From Leucogyrophana mollusca (taxonomy: Eukaryota; Basidiomycota; Agaricomycetes; Boletales), in NCBI GenBank assembly GCA_021014945.1, contig MU266401.1, positions 1-64,000 of the forward strand: DNA of 64,000 bases, in the 5' to 3' direction. The position numbers and the translations under genes are program-made. This document shows positions 48,948 to 61,358 of this stretch, piece by piece (within the stretch, counting starts at the first letter, position 1; each line of letters starts with the position of its first letter). Under the pieces are notes generated by a model. That model had not been told where the DNA came from. It did not search any database and saw only the letters and a program-made list of their open reading frames with translations.

Positions 48948-51900
48948 TCAGGTTACAGCTCGTGTAGATGCAGATAGAATGTCTTCAAGCGAGATTGATG
49001 AGCGTTCGCACATGCCTCGGAATATACCATCCGAATGAGAGTAAAGAGCAGCTGGTGTGTCGAATTCCTATATGGACGTTAATTCCTGTCGGACACAACA
49101 AAAAGAGAGACGTACTGCAATACCACCCGCATCAAGGACGCAAATCCTGTCATATGAGATAATAGTCCGCAACCGATCTTTTTGTTCGTGTTAGTGATGT
49201 ATAGCAGTCGCGTTAACCTGGAAAACTTACGAGCGATGCATAAGATCGTGCGTTCTTTAAATTCATTCGCAATGGTATCTTGGATTTTACGATCGGTTTC
49301 ATAGTCGACGGAGGCTGGATCGGGAAAGTGAGACCACTGGAAATCAATGGACATCGTTCTTCATACCTGTTGCTTCGTCCAAAATGAGGATCTTGGTATC
49401 ATTCACCAAAGCTCTCGCTAGAGACACCAGGGACCGCTAGGAATGGATGAGTGAAAGCGAAAGACGGTCTTGGAATACGTGCTCACCTGGCCAATTGATA
49501 AATTGCTGCCTTCGTCGTCGATGGGGCTATCTAGACTGAACCTAGCGACAGGTGTCTGGACCCCAGTAGGCTCACCCTCCTGAGCGGAACCAGGCTGAGG
49601 CTCCTTTGGTGACTCCACAAGATATGCTCGTTTGAGAGCGTCCCACAGCTTAGCATCATCATGCAGTTCGAAAGGGTCCAAATTACTGCGTAGGGTGCCG
49701 GAAACTGCACACAAGGCGGGTTAGCAGAGACAATCGAACAAAAACCATGTTTCTTACACAGGAACTACAACGCACGTGTTAGCAACCATGTGAGTTAAGC
49801 AAACATAACAGTGCTTACGGCATCTTGAGGGATGATAGACAACCCAGTCCTCAGTTTCGTAAGACCAACCGACGATATGTCGATGCCATCGATCGATATA
49901 GACCCGGAGGTCAATTCGACTAAGCGATAGAGCGCCGTCATGATAGACGACTTTCCAGCACCAGTCCTGGCAGAGATACGTTACATTAAACCGAAGAGAG
50001 TAGATCCCCAAAGCTTACCGTCCAACGATGCCAATCTTTTCTCCAGGGGCGATGGTCATCGTCAGTCCCTTGAGTACGGGCGGAAGCTCGGGACGATACT
50101 TCATCACCACAGCCTTCAGGTCTAATTGCCCCTCTGACGGCCAATTGGTGGGAACTTTCGTGTTATCGAGTTGATGAGGGGCCTCTTGCTCGACTTCATT
50201 CGCATAGTAGGCCACTCGTTCAACAGAGTTCATGTTGTTCTCCACCTCCGCTACTTGTCGCACCATCCAGCCAAATGACTTCGTGACAGAAGGGTGAGAA
50301 AGAGGATGAAATTGGAGCCAATTTTACTCACCTGCTGAACCATCAAAATGTACGACAAGACCACGCCAGTTTGGCCTGGGGAAATGGTGAATCGTGTCCC
50401 AACCGTCAGAATGGCCACCGCAAACGTCAAGAGCGTCCCTAGAAAGTCAAGTCGTATCCCTAGCCATCGCTGCAAGAGGTGGGATCAGCAGTATATTGGT
50501 ACAAATTGGAGTCTACCGACCTGATTTGTGACAGTCAACCAGTATGCACTTTACAGACAGTTCTCAGTCATTGCGCAGTGAATCATGAGTTTCGCAGTAG
50601 CTTACCGGTTCTCCAAGTCCACAAACTCCTGGTTTTCCAATCGGAAGCGCTCTACCTCTCCGTAAGCTCGGATGGTGGTCAATCCGGACAGAGATTCGGA
50701 GAAGTGGGCATACAACGAAGACCGCAGTATTGCGTCTGGGCGCTGCTCAGTAAGTATAAGAAAAGATAAGGAAGTTCAAATACCTAGGCGCTGAAACCAC
50801 ATGCTGTAAGCAATAATCGATCGAAGAAAAGTGATATGCTTACCTTGAGTTCTCGCGCACTGGCACGGTAGAAGGCCGTAGCATAGAAGTATGCAATGAG
50901 AACAATGAAGATGACTAGCAGGAACCACGGCAAAATAATTGATATCAAGATGATAGCTCCGACAATCTGGGAGGCAGTGGCGGCGAGCATGCGCAAAGAA
51001 TCTGCATGACAGGACTCAGAAATTGGAGGACCATGTGCACAGAATTACTTACCTCCTATGAAGTTGTCGACAGTGTCGATATCTGAAGGGGCGTCAATAT
51101 ATATGCTCAGTAAGTGGGTTTTTATCACACCTTTGGCGAAGCGATTCATAATGCGGCCTAGGGGCTACACAGGTGGCGTCAGATCGAAGAAGGGAACCAA
51201 CCCAACCAGAGGGCTTACCGTAGTCTCGAAGAAGCTCATCGGTGCATACATAACTCGAGTGATGGCGCTCTGAAACAACGCGTCAATGGCTAAACTCTGA
51301 AGAAATACGTTGTAGCGGCTTACTCGGTGCAGCTTTTGCGAAGCATAGAATGTGAGCATTGCGAACGCGGCCCCCATAAAGAACATAGTCAAGGATTGCG
51401 AGACACCGAGAGCTGCGTATATGCCCATCTAAGGAGGATTGATTAGCCAAAAATCACCATAGAGCGGCGCAAGGCGTACATAGAAACCTTCGGACTGTTT
51501 CCATTTACTGCCAGGTTCTGTGAGTCAACTGAGTCCAATTTCATGGTGGAAAACTCACTATTCCTCCCAATACACAAGCCTGTGATGAGGTAAGCAACAG
51601 GTTACCCAAATAGGGTGAAACGTACCAATACGAAGACATGATTTGCGAGACCTGCATCAAAACCAGGGAAAGAAAGAGCAGAGGCATGATGACGGCGCCA
51701 TGGCCGGCAGCGATATACCCCCGATAAACGGCGGGTTTGATTGCCCCCGTATTTCGCTCTTCCTCTTGCATCATGCCCTTCCCTGCACCTGATGCCTTTG
51801 GAGCTTTTTTCTCGGCACCAACCTCCTCTTCGGCAGCATCCTCTTCTTTCTCCTTCTTTGAGTCCTCTTTGGAACCGAACTCGGCTATGAATTTGGAGAA

Positions 51901-54634
51901 CGCGCCATCGTTGCTCATGAGTTCTGAGTACGTGCCGCGTTCTGCGATCCGACCGTCGACGAGGGTGTAAATATAATCGACCTCTGGTAGGAAGTGCAGT
52001 GCATGGGTGACGAGTATGCGTGTCTTTCCCGCCGAGTTATTCTTGAGAACATTCTGAAATACTGCCTTTCCTACGTGGGCGTCCAAAGCCGACAAAGGAT
52101 CCTGTAATATTGATATTATCAGTCAGTGAACGGAGGAACACCAAAGTGTCGCTAATGACGAACATCGAAGATCTGAATCTCAGTGTTGCAGTAAATCGCT
52201 CGGCATATATTGATACGCTGCTTCTGACCACCGGATAGAGAGATTCCCTATAAAGCAGAGTGAGAGACTGAAATAGCAGTAATGAATTGCAGAATCACCT
52301 TTTCGCCAACCTCAGTAAGGTCATAGTTAGGAAGCATATCCAAGTCTGGTTCCAGACAAGCATCACGAACGGCCTTCCAATACCTTTCTTCTTCAAAAGG
52401 CCTCCCGAAGCAAACATTCTCGCGTATAGTCGCATTCTAGAGTGTCGATATTCAGTTTACACGAGGCAGGTAATGAATATCGGGAAACTTCACCTGAATC
52501 CAAGCACTTTGCGCACAGTAGGCAATGGAACCACCAAATTCGACTATCCCCGAGGTCTTTCGCATCTCGCCGATGAGTCCCTGTAGGAGCGATGTTTTTC
52601 CTGTGCCTACTGCTCCGACTATCGCCACCAGCTGGCCTCGTGGAATTTCCATGTCGACGTCAGTAATCTTGAAAATGTGAGCAGTCCCTTCTTCTACTTT
52701 CTTCGCTGGCGTAACGACTGGCGGGCCTGGTTTCCCTTTCTGAGCGCCTTTCTGAGCGCGAGCGGTAGCTTTGAGCTTCTTTGGATCTTCAGGCTGCGGG
52801 GGTGGGCTGTCCCATGTAAAGTTGGCACCCTCCACCTTTAGTGCGACGTCCAACTTGTCGTTCTGTACGAGGGTGTCGTCCAGTGTCTCGGCCTCAAACA
52901 CTCCGTATAGTCGCTCGCAAGCGGTGGCTGCGTCCGCGATGGAGCTCAGCGACATGGCTAGAAAAAAACGTGAGCGAAGAATACTCCTACCGAACAGTCA
53001 CGATCACATACGCAAAAACATCAGAGGCATCCGGGCCAACGTGAAAAGCGTTAGCGAAGAGAAAATATTAGCAGGGGTGAGGGCGTGGCCTGTCAACGAG
53101 TATGTGACGAATGCGATCACTGAGGCTAGGGCAGGGAGGGAAATCGCAAAAGCGTTCATTCCAGCTCGAAAGATGAGGAGTGACCGAATATATCTAACAA
53201 CAGGTGTTAGAAGGGCATTTAGCAATCTTATGGAGAACATTATACCTCATTTCTTGTTGGCGAAAATCAGCAATGCGTTTGAGAAAAGGCACTTCCCATG
53301 CAAAGAACTTGATGACCCGCATCCCACCCAACAACTCTTGAAGAAGTTTGGAGCGTTTATCTGTCCATTGCATGCTCTTCTGCCTCAGTACGAAGAGTCG
53401 TTTCATGAGGAACGTTTGTACGGGTGTGGCGACGAAAAAGATGGCGAAGCCTGCGAGAGCGCTTGGGCCCAAGTTTATGATGAGCAAAATGAGACAGATT
53501 GTTAGCTGGATTGGTGCTGCCCAGGACATGTGAAAGTAGCCCAGACAGAAATCAATGCGGGAGACGTCCGTGGATATGTGGTTCACCAGCTTTCCGTTAC
53601 TGAGGGTCGCACGTGCACGAGCAGTGAGTCGGAGAGAGCGTGAATATATGGCGGTAATAAGACCTCCGCGAATAAGAACGCCGCTTGACATACTGCGGTA
53701 AAAGAAATGATGTGTACCCCAGGACGAGACGAGCTGCAAAATAAGGAGCGCAAACGCGAGGCCGATTCCCGTTCCGACGGGTGGTGCTGGTGCACCCGTG
53801 AAATGGTTGGTGTAGGACTCGGTGGCAAAATTGATGATGGCCTACATGACAAATAAGCATCACATAGAGAGAGGGCGAATATCAATCCCACCTTGACCAC
53901 AAGGGGACTCGTGATCTGTGCGGTGTCCCCGAGGACCTTCATTATTCCAGCGGACCAAAACCACCACTTGATACTGTCGTTCATGGCCCAAACAAGGCTG
54001 GCTTTCTTCTTTCCGTCCTTTTCTCTCCATTGCTTCTCCCGCTCGGCTCTGTTGCCTTTGATCGACCACCATATTCCCTTAAGGCCAGGTCCGATATCAC
54101 CGTTGGCGAGACGCTCGTTGTACGCCTCCGCTTTCTTGCGGCGGGCATCAAACGAGTCGAGTATCTTCTTTGCGTATTGAGCAGCTGCGCGGTCATCGGG
54201 CATTTTGTAAAGGTCGGGGGACTCCAAAGGTCGCGCATATCCCAGGGAAAGGATAGGCCCTACCCAACTAAACCAAAGAAGACTGAGAAAGCTCGCCGTG
54301 TGTTCTGGAGTCATCGGAGACTCGCGAACAGACGCGGGTGGAGGCGGCGGATTCGCAAGCTTGGGTATCGCGAATAACCTGGAATGCCAGCACAGTGAGT
54401 AAATATATTCATGCAAGGACTCTCCGTGTCGCTGCAAGAGCCCATGTCGCGTACTTTCGCGACATAACGCAAAAGGATAAGCACTCACTTTGAAATACTA
54501 AACGGCTGTTTCCGGTCAGAGGCGGTGACCGAGCCTTTGGACAGGTCTCCATCCTTCAAGTTGGAACTGTCGGGATTTCCGTCCTGCACCTGGATAGGCT
54601 TCTCCTCTGACAAGGAATCCTCAGATTTTGTCAT
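48948..54634 (-). CDS. ABCC-type (MRP/YOR1-like) ABC transporter, copy 2
   Basis: Paralogue of the neighbouring transporter with the same layout. Start Met 54634 ([19 protein letters not shown]); the N-terminus shows [34 protein letters not shown] and [18 protein letters not shown], alignable to copy 1. TMD1: [43 protein letters not shown]1: Walker [29 protein letters not shown], Walker [20 protein letters not shown]2: Walker A near 49940, signature [17 protein letters not shown], Walker [18 protein letters not shown]-loop [12 protein letters not shown]. It ends [18 protein letters not shown]. It has fewer introns and longer exons than copy 1; one exon (about 53735-53245) covers a segment that copy 1 splits by about six introns. 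It appears intact; the substrate is unknown. Confidence 0.9.
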
Positions 54635-55089
54635 GGTTGTGGACAAAGCGAAGGCAGATCCTGAGGGAAATCGATGTCATTGTGACTCATGGCGGTTTTT
54701 TGTATGGGCCCGCTTGAGGCCCGCCTTCAAATCTTGCTGACGTGAGCAGATTGCGCGTCTACCAGTGAAACCATGCCGATGTACGCCCTAAGTTGGAAGG
54801 ACTTGATTAGTAAGGTCCAACGCCTCGACGGTGCCACAAGGTACAGCACCAAACAAAACCTGGGGCCGAGTATTTCGCAGGATGATTCAGCAACTGTGTG
54901 GGGAGATGGCATGGAAATAATCCCGATCTCTCTACAATAAATCATATTCAGCAGCACATCGAGCAGCTAATGCACAACTTGTTTTCAGCCCAGTAGCCGA
55001 TTACCAACCATGCATTCACACGAACAATTTCTGAACAGAAGCGCAGTCCATTATGGGCTGCGCAATGGACTCGTGTACCGTGCCGAAAG
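54635..55089. other. Intergenic: ABC copy 2 promoter and DBP6 3' end
   Basis: About 450 bases between two minus-strand genes. No coding pattern was recognised. Confidence 0.5.
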
Positions 55090-57751
55090 CTAACGTGTAT
55101 ATATCTCCCTTAAATTTTGAAGTGCCGTCTGTGAAGGGCGTGAGTTCGTTCCCAGCCACAAAGCCCACAAGTCATGACTCGCCTGGTAAGGGCCTACCAA
55201 TGAAGCGACATCTTTGTCTACAACCCTTAGTCTCTTCACTCTGCCCAAGTGATCCGAGGCCTTCAACATTGACTTGAAATATCGTGCCTGGTAGTTGATC
55301 AGTATACGTTCTTCTAGTCCCGAACAACGAAGCGCTACCTCTTGCTCCTCAACTAAGGTCCAGGCATCACCTGCCCGACCAGCCCGAGCCGTTCTCCCGA
55401 CACGATGCACATACTTTCTCATATCAACAGGCACGTCGTAACTGACCACGTGCGAGACATGGCTGATATCAATACCTCGAGATATAAGATCAGAACATAC
55501 AAGTCTGATAAAGGGGCGGCCGTCATAAAGATAAAGCAATGTTCAAGCGGAGTGATGACGTACATGTCGATCTCCTGTGCTTTGAACTTGTCCAATATAC
55601 CTTTGCGCTCACCTGCTGGAAGATCACTGGAATACGCCTGCACGACGGTGTGCCTTGCTTCTGGTGCTCTGGCAGTCTCAAAAGACTGGAACAACCGCAC
55701 CAGACGTGTTGTAGACTCGGAAGATTTGGTAAACACCAGGGCATTCTGGACATTGTGACTTTGCACAAGGTGGAACAACATGAGTGGTTTCTGCGATGAT
55801 TCGCAAACAATCATATGCTCCTGTGGATCCCCGGTCGATGGCATCAGTATCCTTAAATGGCGGGTACAAGCGCTATTGCTTGCTCACGTTCAGTGTGGCG
55901 GGCATAGTGAACCTATCAGTGATGACGTCCATTTCTTTGTCTTTGTCTTCAGCCATGCGACTTTGCACCACAAAATACTTCGGATTCCGCAGGTCCAGCG
56001 CGGCGAGCCTGCCTGGATCACGAGTCAGGGTTGCTGAGAATAGTAACTTCTGACATGAGGACTCTTTTTTCTCGTCGATGTCAGCAACGAAGGCGGCCTT
56101 CTTCCACTGGCTTAGGAAATGAGGCGCAAGGGCATCGGAGAATGGAATATCATTGGCGTTAACTGTGGGCGTGTGGGGTGATAGCGGGGTGAGGATTTCA
56201 GGGCGGTGCAGCGATGACGGACGCGTAGCTGCGAGTACTTGAGCCAACCAATCTTGGAAGGATTGTGCAAGCAATCGATCGGCCTCATCAATAACCTGCA
56301 CGAGAACCATTAGCACCAAGGCACCGAAGCGAATATGAAGATATGACGTGCAAGAAATCTCAGATGCTGTAACGAAAAGTTCGGTGTCCCAGTGAGGTGG
56401 TCAATTAGCCGACCTGGAGTGCAAATTAGGATGTCCACTTTGCTGGAACCCCCTTGCAGTCTGAGAAAATCAGACCCAGCGTTGACCACGAGACTGGGAC
56501 TGAACTCACTGTGAAGATCTATCCGCGACTAACTGCGACTGTTCATGTGCGAAAGAATGTTGACCAGTAGCTACGCCTATCTGACGGAAGATGGTGAATG
56601 AAAAAGGGATTTAGTAGCCGCGTGCCATAGAGAACAAACCTTGAGTCCTCGGCCCTTTCCAACAGCCTCGAATGTCTCTCGTACTTGTGTTACCAAGTCT
56701 CGTGTCGGCAACACGACAAGTGCGTACAAACGGGTCACTATCCGGGATGATAATATCTACGTAGAATATTCAGCCTGGTGCAAATAATTACATGAACAAG
56801 GAGATAGATTGAGGGGAAAGCTCTCACCTCGATGATGGGAAGGACATAGGCAAGCGTCTTTCCACTCCCCGTGGGGGCAGATACACAAACATCTTGCGGA
56901 GGATTGAATGGCATATATAGCGACCTTTGCAGGTAGTTTTTAGGTAGCAGAAATGGAAGCAAGGCAGTCTGGACTAGAGCACAAGTTAGGCAACGTTGAC
57001 CACGACTATAGGCCCAAGAGAGTGCAAACCAGCGAACAGCTCTGTGATCCCAAGCTCAATTAGACGTTTCCTCGTCTTCCCAGAGAGTCCGCTTTTGGTA
57101 TCTTCCTCCCCCTCAGAGGGAATAGGTATTGACGCTGCGGGGTTGACGACTTCTGCGCCTAATAATGCCTGATCGAGACCTTGGACGGCTAAGACAGACT
57201 TTGAGGGCGCATCAGGTATGGCGGGAAGAGGAAAAGAGGGCAGAGCTGCTTGTGGGGTAGGCGATCTCTGGGGTGGTGTTTGCCGCTGCGAGGGCTCGAG
57301 ATGTTGGTCGTCCACTGTTGCTACTATTTCGATAGTATCCTTAGGTATGCTCTCCACATCCACCACCTTTCGGCGCTTTCTGGGTGGCTTGTCATCTGAT
57401 TCGTCCCTAGTTTTCTCTTTCTTTGATGTCCTCCGCTCTTTCACGTCGGTTCCGGGTGCAACAGTTACTTCCGCGGCCACTTCGCCATCATCGTTTTCCG
57501 AGTGCGCGTCGTCGCCATCTGCTTCGTCATGGTCATCGGACCCGACAAGTATTTCGCGAGCCTGGTCTACATGCTTGCGTGGTGCCGCAGATTTCCGCGC
57601 CTTTCTTCTCTCCTTTTTACGCCTCAGATAACGCGATTTTGCTTTCGTTTTGCCCTCCTGAAAGTTTGACATTTTAATGAAGGTTGCCCACTGACAAGAT
57701 TGTGTCTACCTTTGAACTCTCTGGCTGGGGTTGTATGGCTACCTCCGCCAT
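55090..57751 (-). CDS. DBP6: DEAD-box RNA helicase, Dbp6/DDX51-like
   Basis: ATP-dependent RNA helicase for early 60S ribosome assembly in the nucleolus. I choose Met 57751: exon 1 [14 protein letters not shown] splices (gtagac...tttcag, 57711-57659) to [20 protein letters not shown]. If that intron is retained, an in-frame Met at 57672 inside it could give MSNFQEGK. The N-terminus is basic then acidic ([19 protein letters not shown]). Helicase motifs: [20 protein letters not shown] (I), a PTRDLV-type Ia, [10 protein letters not shown] (Ib), [18 protein letters not shown] (II), [15 protein letters not shown] (III), [19 protein letters not shown] (IV), [20 protein letters not shown] (V), [18 protein letters not shown] (VI). 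The FQDWL-type insert after DEAD fits Dbp6. The last intron gives [12 protein letters not shown] and a stop at 55090. Confidence 0.9.
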
Positions 57752-58125
57752 GTTAGTATCTTGATCTGCTCCTCGAGCTATGTTTTACAGTGGTGGAGGC
57801 TTCGAAGCTTGAAATTCCAACCCAAAACAGAAACGGGGGATGTTATTTCGAGCACGTGACGGTATCTCGTTCGCTCAGAGGAGCTCCAAGTATGTACTGG
57901 TCAAGTCCAAGCGTCGCGTTACATGTTGATGATAGTCCTTGGACTCCTTGCATAAAGTGGTGTTATCTATCCCAAATGCAACAAACTGAGCGTGGGTTAA
58001 CTAAGATATTGATACAATGTCTTCCATACATAGCTACACTCCAGCACCGTCTGAATGGTTCAAACTTCAAACCACGGCTCCATGCAGTGAGAGCACGGAG
58101 AGACTACCGAGATAACATTTTCCGC
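57752..58125. other. Intergenic: DBP6 promoter and P450 3' end
   Basis: About 370 bases. A plus-strand open frame at 57790-58299 overlaps the P450 C-terminus in antisense and has no family motif. No gene called. Confidence 0.5.
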
Positions 58126-60473
58126 TCAACGAAGTACGGAGATGTGCAAAGGAACCTGAGCTCCCTCTTCCATCTTCCCTCGTACCATAGGAATCATAAG
58201 GCCGGCATTGAGACGAACAATCTCGACGCCCTCCGGGAATCGAAAATCGAAGGTCTCGATCAGCTCTGTGAGCACAGCCTGCATTTCAAGTACCCTTGAA
58301 AAGAATCAGTCTACGAACCGCTTATCGCAGCACACAGACTTACGCAAAGCGCCAACTAGGGTACGGCTGTCAGCGAATATAACTAAATACGAAGAGAAAC
58401 TCACCCAATGCAACCTCGGATACCAGCCGCTGTAGGATAGTTATAAGTATTAGTCATTGATTCACCGGATATAAAAACGCCTGTGACATACAAAAAGTCA
58501 TCCTGTGAAAGAATATTACTAAACCACGGTGAAGTGCTCGCTGCGATTGATGACTCACAGATTGGCAAAGACCCCAACGGTGGTCCTCTCTTTATTGTTG
58601 TCCAAAAATCGCATTGGATTCCATTCGGCGGCATCTTCTCCCCACACACTTTCAAGCCTGTAAACATAATTAGAGAGGCGCTGGTAGCGAAACGATACAG
58701 CTACAGACCGATTGTAAGTGCATATAGAAGCTATGATGGGTGTTCCTTTGGGAATGGGGATCTCCGTTATGATTTTACCGGACTTGGTTTCAATTGGGAC
58801 AGAGAGAGGTAAGACGTCGTCTTCTTCAGCTTCCCTCGCAAGAGTCGGAACAATGGGGTGCAAGCGCAATGATTCCTGCGGGTGAGTAATTGTTAGGTAC
58901 AGTATGGCGGTGTCAGGGGTGAATGTGGGACCTTGATGGCGGCGTTCGTGAACGTCATGGCATCCAAATCGGCTGGGGTGAAATCGTCGTCGTGGCGAGC
59001 TTCGACGCGCGCCCGGGCAGCTGCAATCTCATCACGGATCTTCTGCTGATCTTCAGGGTGCTTCGCTAGTTCATACAATAACCAAGTCAATGAAGATGCG
59101 GTCGTGTCGTGTCCCGCAACAAGCAACGTCCTAATGCAAAAAATGAGTGAAAGGCATGCATCAAACGTGTATGACGACACTTACGCGATCTGGGAGAGCA
59201 TTTCTGTCTCGCTGAGACGGAATCTGACATCTTCAGATTGGTTTGATTGGACTGAAAAGATAATACCCTGAGCGCTCCGCCGGTTTATGTCCAAATATGT
59301 GGTTACCAAGGATGCTCATGATATCTTTGCTTCCTTTCTCCGTCCCCGAAGCTTTCTGTTCGATAAGTCCTTTACCTGTGCGGAAGGCGGTGTGCAAGTA
59401 GTCGCGGAAACGCTTGTACTCTTTCGTGGGTAGGTACTTGATCAAGCTCAGGACAGACGCGGGAAGATACGGCCACAATGCCTTGAAGAGGAGGTCCCAT
59501 GATGGCGGGTGTAGCAAAGAATCAAGACTGAGACGACAGTGAGTCAGGACCAAAGAGCGCGAGAGTGAGACTCACAAGAGGCTGTCAAAAGCTTTCGCCA
59601 GTTCGTTTTCCTTGTCATCCAGAGCCCCAAGGCGGTCATCAAAGGCGACTGTAAAGTAAGCTGTTAGCGGTTTCTTCCGGTCGACGGAATGGGCCTGTAC
59701 CTTCACCGATGACGTCTAGCGTCATTCGTGCCAGCATTCGAGAGATATTAAGGGTTCCCCCTTCGGACGTCGAGCTGCTCTGCAGTTGGTCTTTCCATTT
59801 TTGACTTAGCTAAACAAGAATAAGTGGATGACAGAAATTAAGAGGTAGCCAAGACATCTTACGCGAGCGGCTGAGCGCCGGAAAACAGGCAAAAAAGTTC
59901 GAAGTTGTGCTGCGCCGAATGCGGGGTTCATGATCTTTCGGTGACGTTGATGATCGTCAGCTGGCGCCCAAAAGTGAATCAGGTGGACGTCAAGAGGAGA
60001 AGGGAGTCTTAAATACCAGATGTGGACAGAATGCCTTGGCCTGTAAAAAGTTTTGTGATCTCGATGGCTACAACCCTCTTGGAGTATCGATATCCGGAGG
60101 TGTGGAACACATATTGGAGGGCCTTCGGATCTGCGGTCCACAGGTTGTCTTCCTATGGAAAAATTAGGACCACTTCATTCAAGGTGTAACTTGCATGACT
60201 GACCCCGTAACAGCCTTTCGCCAACCAAGTCGGGCCAAACTCACGAACCCATTGGAATTCCAGGTCACCAACCTGTTCCATGTGTCGGACCAACTTTTCG
60301 TGACCTTGTATTATAGTCAGACGATCTGTCCGACGATGCAATACGCAATACCACACACCTAGAAGGCGAGAAGGGACGGGGGGTCCACGAATGTCACTTA
60401 GACTTCGTCGCCTGATGCGGCGCCATGCCAGGAGCGCTAGTAGAAAGACGGGGAAAACAATCAGTAGGGACAT
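58126..60473 (-). CDS. Cytochrome P450 monooxygenase
   Basis: Haem-thiolate monooxygenase anchored in the ER membrane. Start Met 60473 ([20 protein letters not shown]), an N-terminal anchor followed by Arg residues and the hinge [14 protein letters not shown]-helix oxygen-binding motif [20 protein letters not shown] (about 59120). ExxR in [20 protein letters not shown], joined across an intron near 58870-58930. PERF-like region [13 protein letters not shown]. Cys-ligand loop [20 protein letters not shown]. That loop is cut by three introns, leaving exons of only 11 nt (58492-58502) and 12 nt (58344-58355). The C-terminus [18 protein letters not shown] stops at 58126. Everything expected of an active enzyme is present. 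I cannot assign a CYP family or substrate. No other secondary-metabolism genes adjoin it; the ABC transporters are one gene away, which may be chance. Confidence 0.92.
58344..58355 (-). other. 12-nt microexon in P450
   Basis: Exon TTGGCGCTTTGC (minus strand) between acceptor ccctag and donor gtaagt. Supplies Trp-Arg-Phe after the haem-ligand loop (GCIG|WRFA). Confidence 0.8.
58492..58502 (-). other. 11-nt microexon in P450
   Basis: Exon GATGACTTTTT (minus strand) between acceptor ttcacag and donor gtatgt. Joins FANL to SAGIRGCIG as FANLMTFSAG, restoring the conserved Phe of the FxxGxRxCxG haem motif. Confidence 0.8.
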
Positions 60474-61358
60474 CACCGCTGATCTGCAAGGTAGCCTTGC
60501 AGAATGCTCGTTAGGCATTCAAAGACATCGCTTGCCCCCCTATATTTAAGTCCACTGGTTCCGTCGGCGTTTGCTTGCCCGTCGGGGTGATGGTACAATA
60601 TGTATTCGTTTTCCGTGATTGGTTGAGAATCCGCTTTACAAGCTTCCGGTGTCAAAGGTTCCACCCTCGGATTGGATATATATCGCATGACAATCGTATG
60701 TTCTTTCGTCACAGATATATACATCGTGGCTGCGTCGTGTCATATTAGTGCGATTCCGCACAGCTCTCATCCCAGAGATCCACACACACCTTACAGATGT
60801 CTCACGCCTATCAGTGGTCACCGGTCCACCTGGCTTACAATCTTCATTTGCGTCTTGGCATGCCCGCGAGATGATGGTGGTCGCCACGAATCCGTTTTGT
60901 GCCGGAAGCTGTGCACCTACAGAGCAGAAAAAGCTAGAAAAAGGCCACTGAGCGGACCATCCGATTTTACCCAGCAATGCAGGACCCAAATGCGCATCCA
61001 GCCCATCAACTAGGTTTCCGACTGCGCACCGTCGGAGGGTAACATGGTACGACTTTATCGGATTGGGCGTGTATCGTATAAATCCCACAGACCCATCCAA
61101 GTTGACCTATACGCATGGGGCATAAGTATCGGTATCGCCGACGCTCTGCCACGACATCAGGGATTCAGGGATTAGTAAACCAATTCGACACAATGCATTG
61201 GAATCTACTAAGCTAACCTACTCAAGCTACAAGAAAGATGTTTTTAACGAGGTACATGAATGAGTACTGGTCTGTCCGAGCAACGAATGGGCTACACAAG
61301 ATGCGTCAAGAGTCTCGACGAATAAATACTAGCTTCCGCACCATGGCACAACGGGGCT
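60474..61358. other. Intergenic region, no gene recognised
   Basis: About 880 bases between two minus-strand genes. Contains short frames on both strands without motifs. It should hold the P450 promoter and the 3' UTR of the SANT/Myb-like gene. Confidence 0.45.

Noticed and set aside
52771..53505. Plus-strand open frame of 244 codons
   Set aside because: Lies entirely antisense to conserved exons of ABC transporter copy 2. No recognisable domain.
58126..60473. P450 plus nearby ABC transporters as a secondary-metabolite cluster
   Set aside because: No core biosynthetic gene (NRPS, PKS, terpene synthase) in the window, and a ribosome-assembly helicase lies between them.
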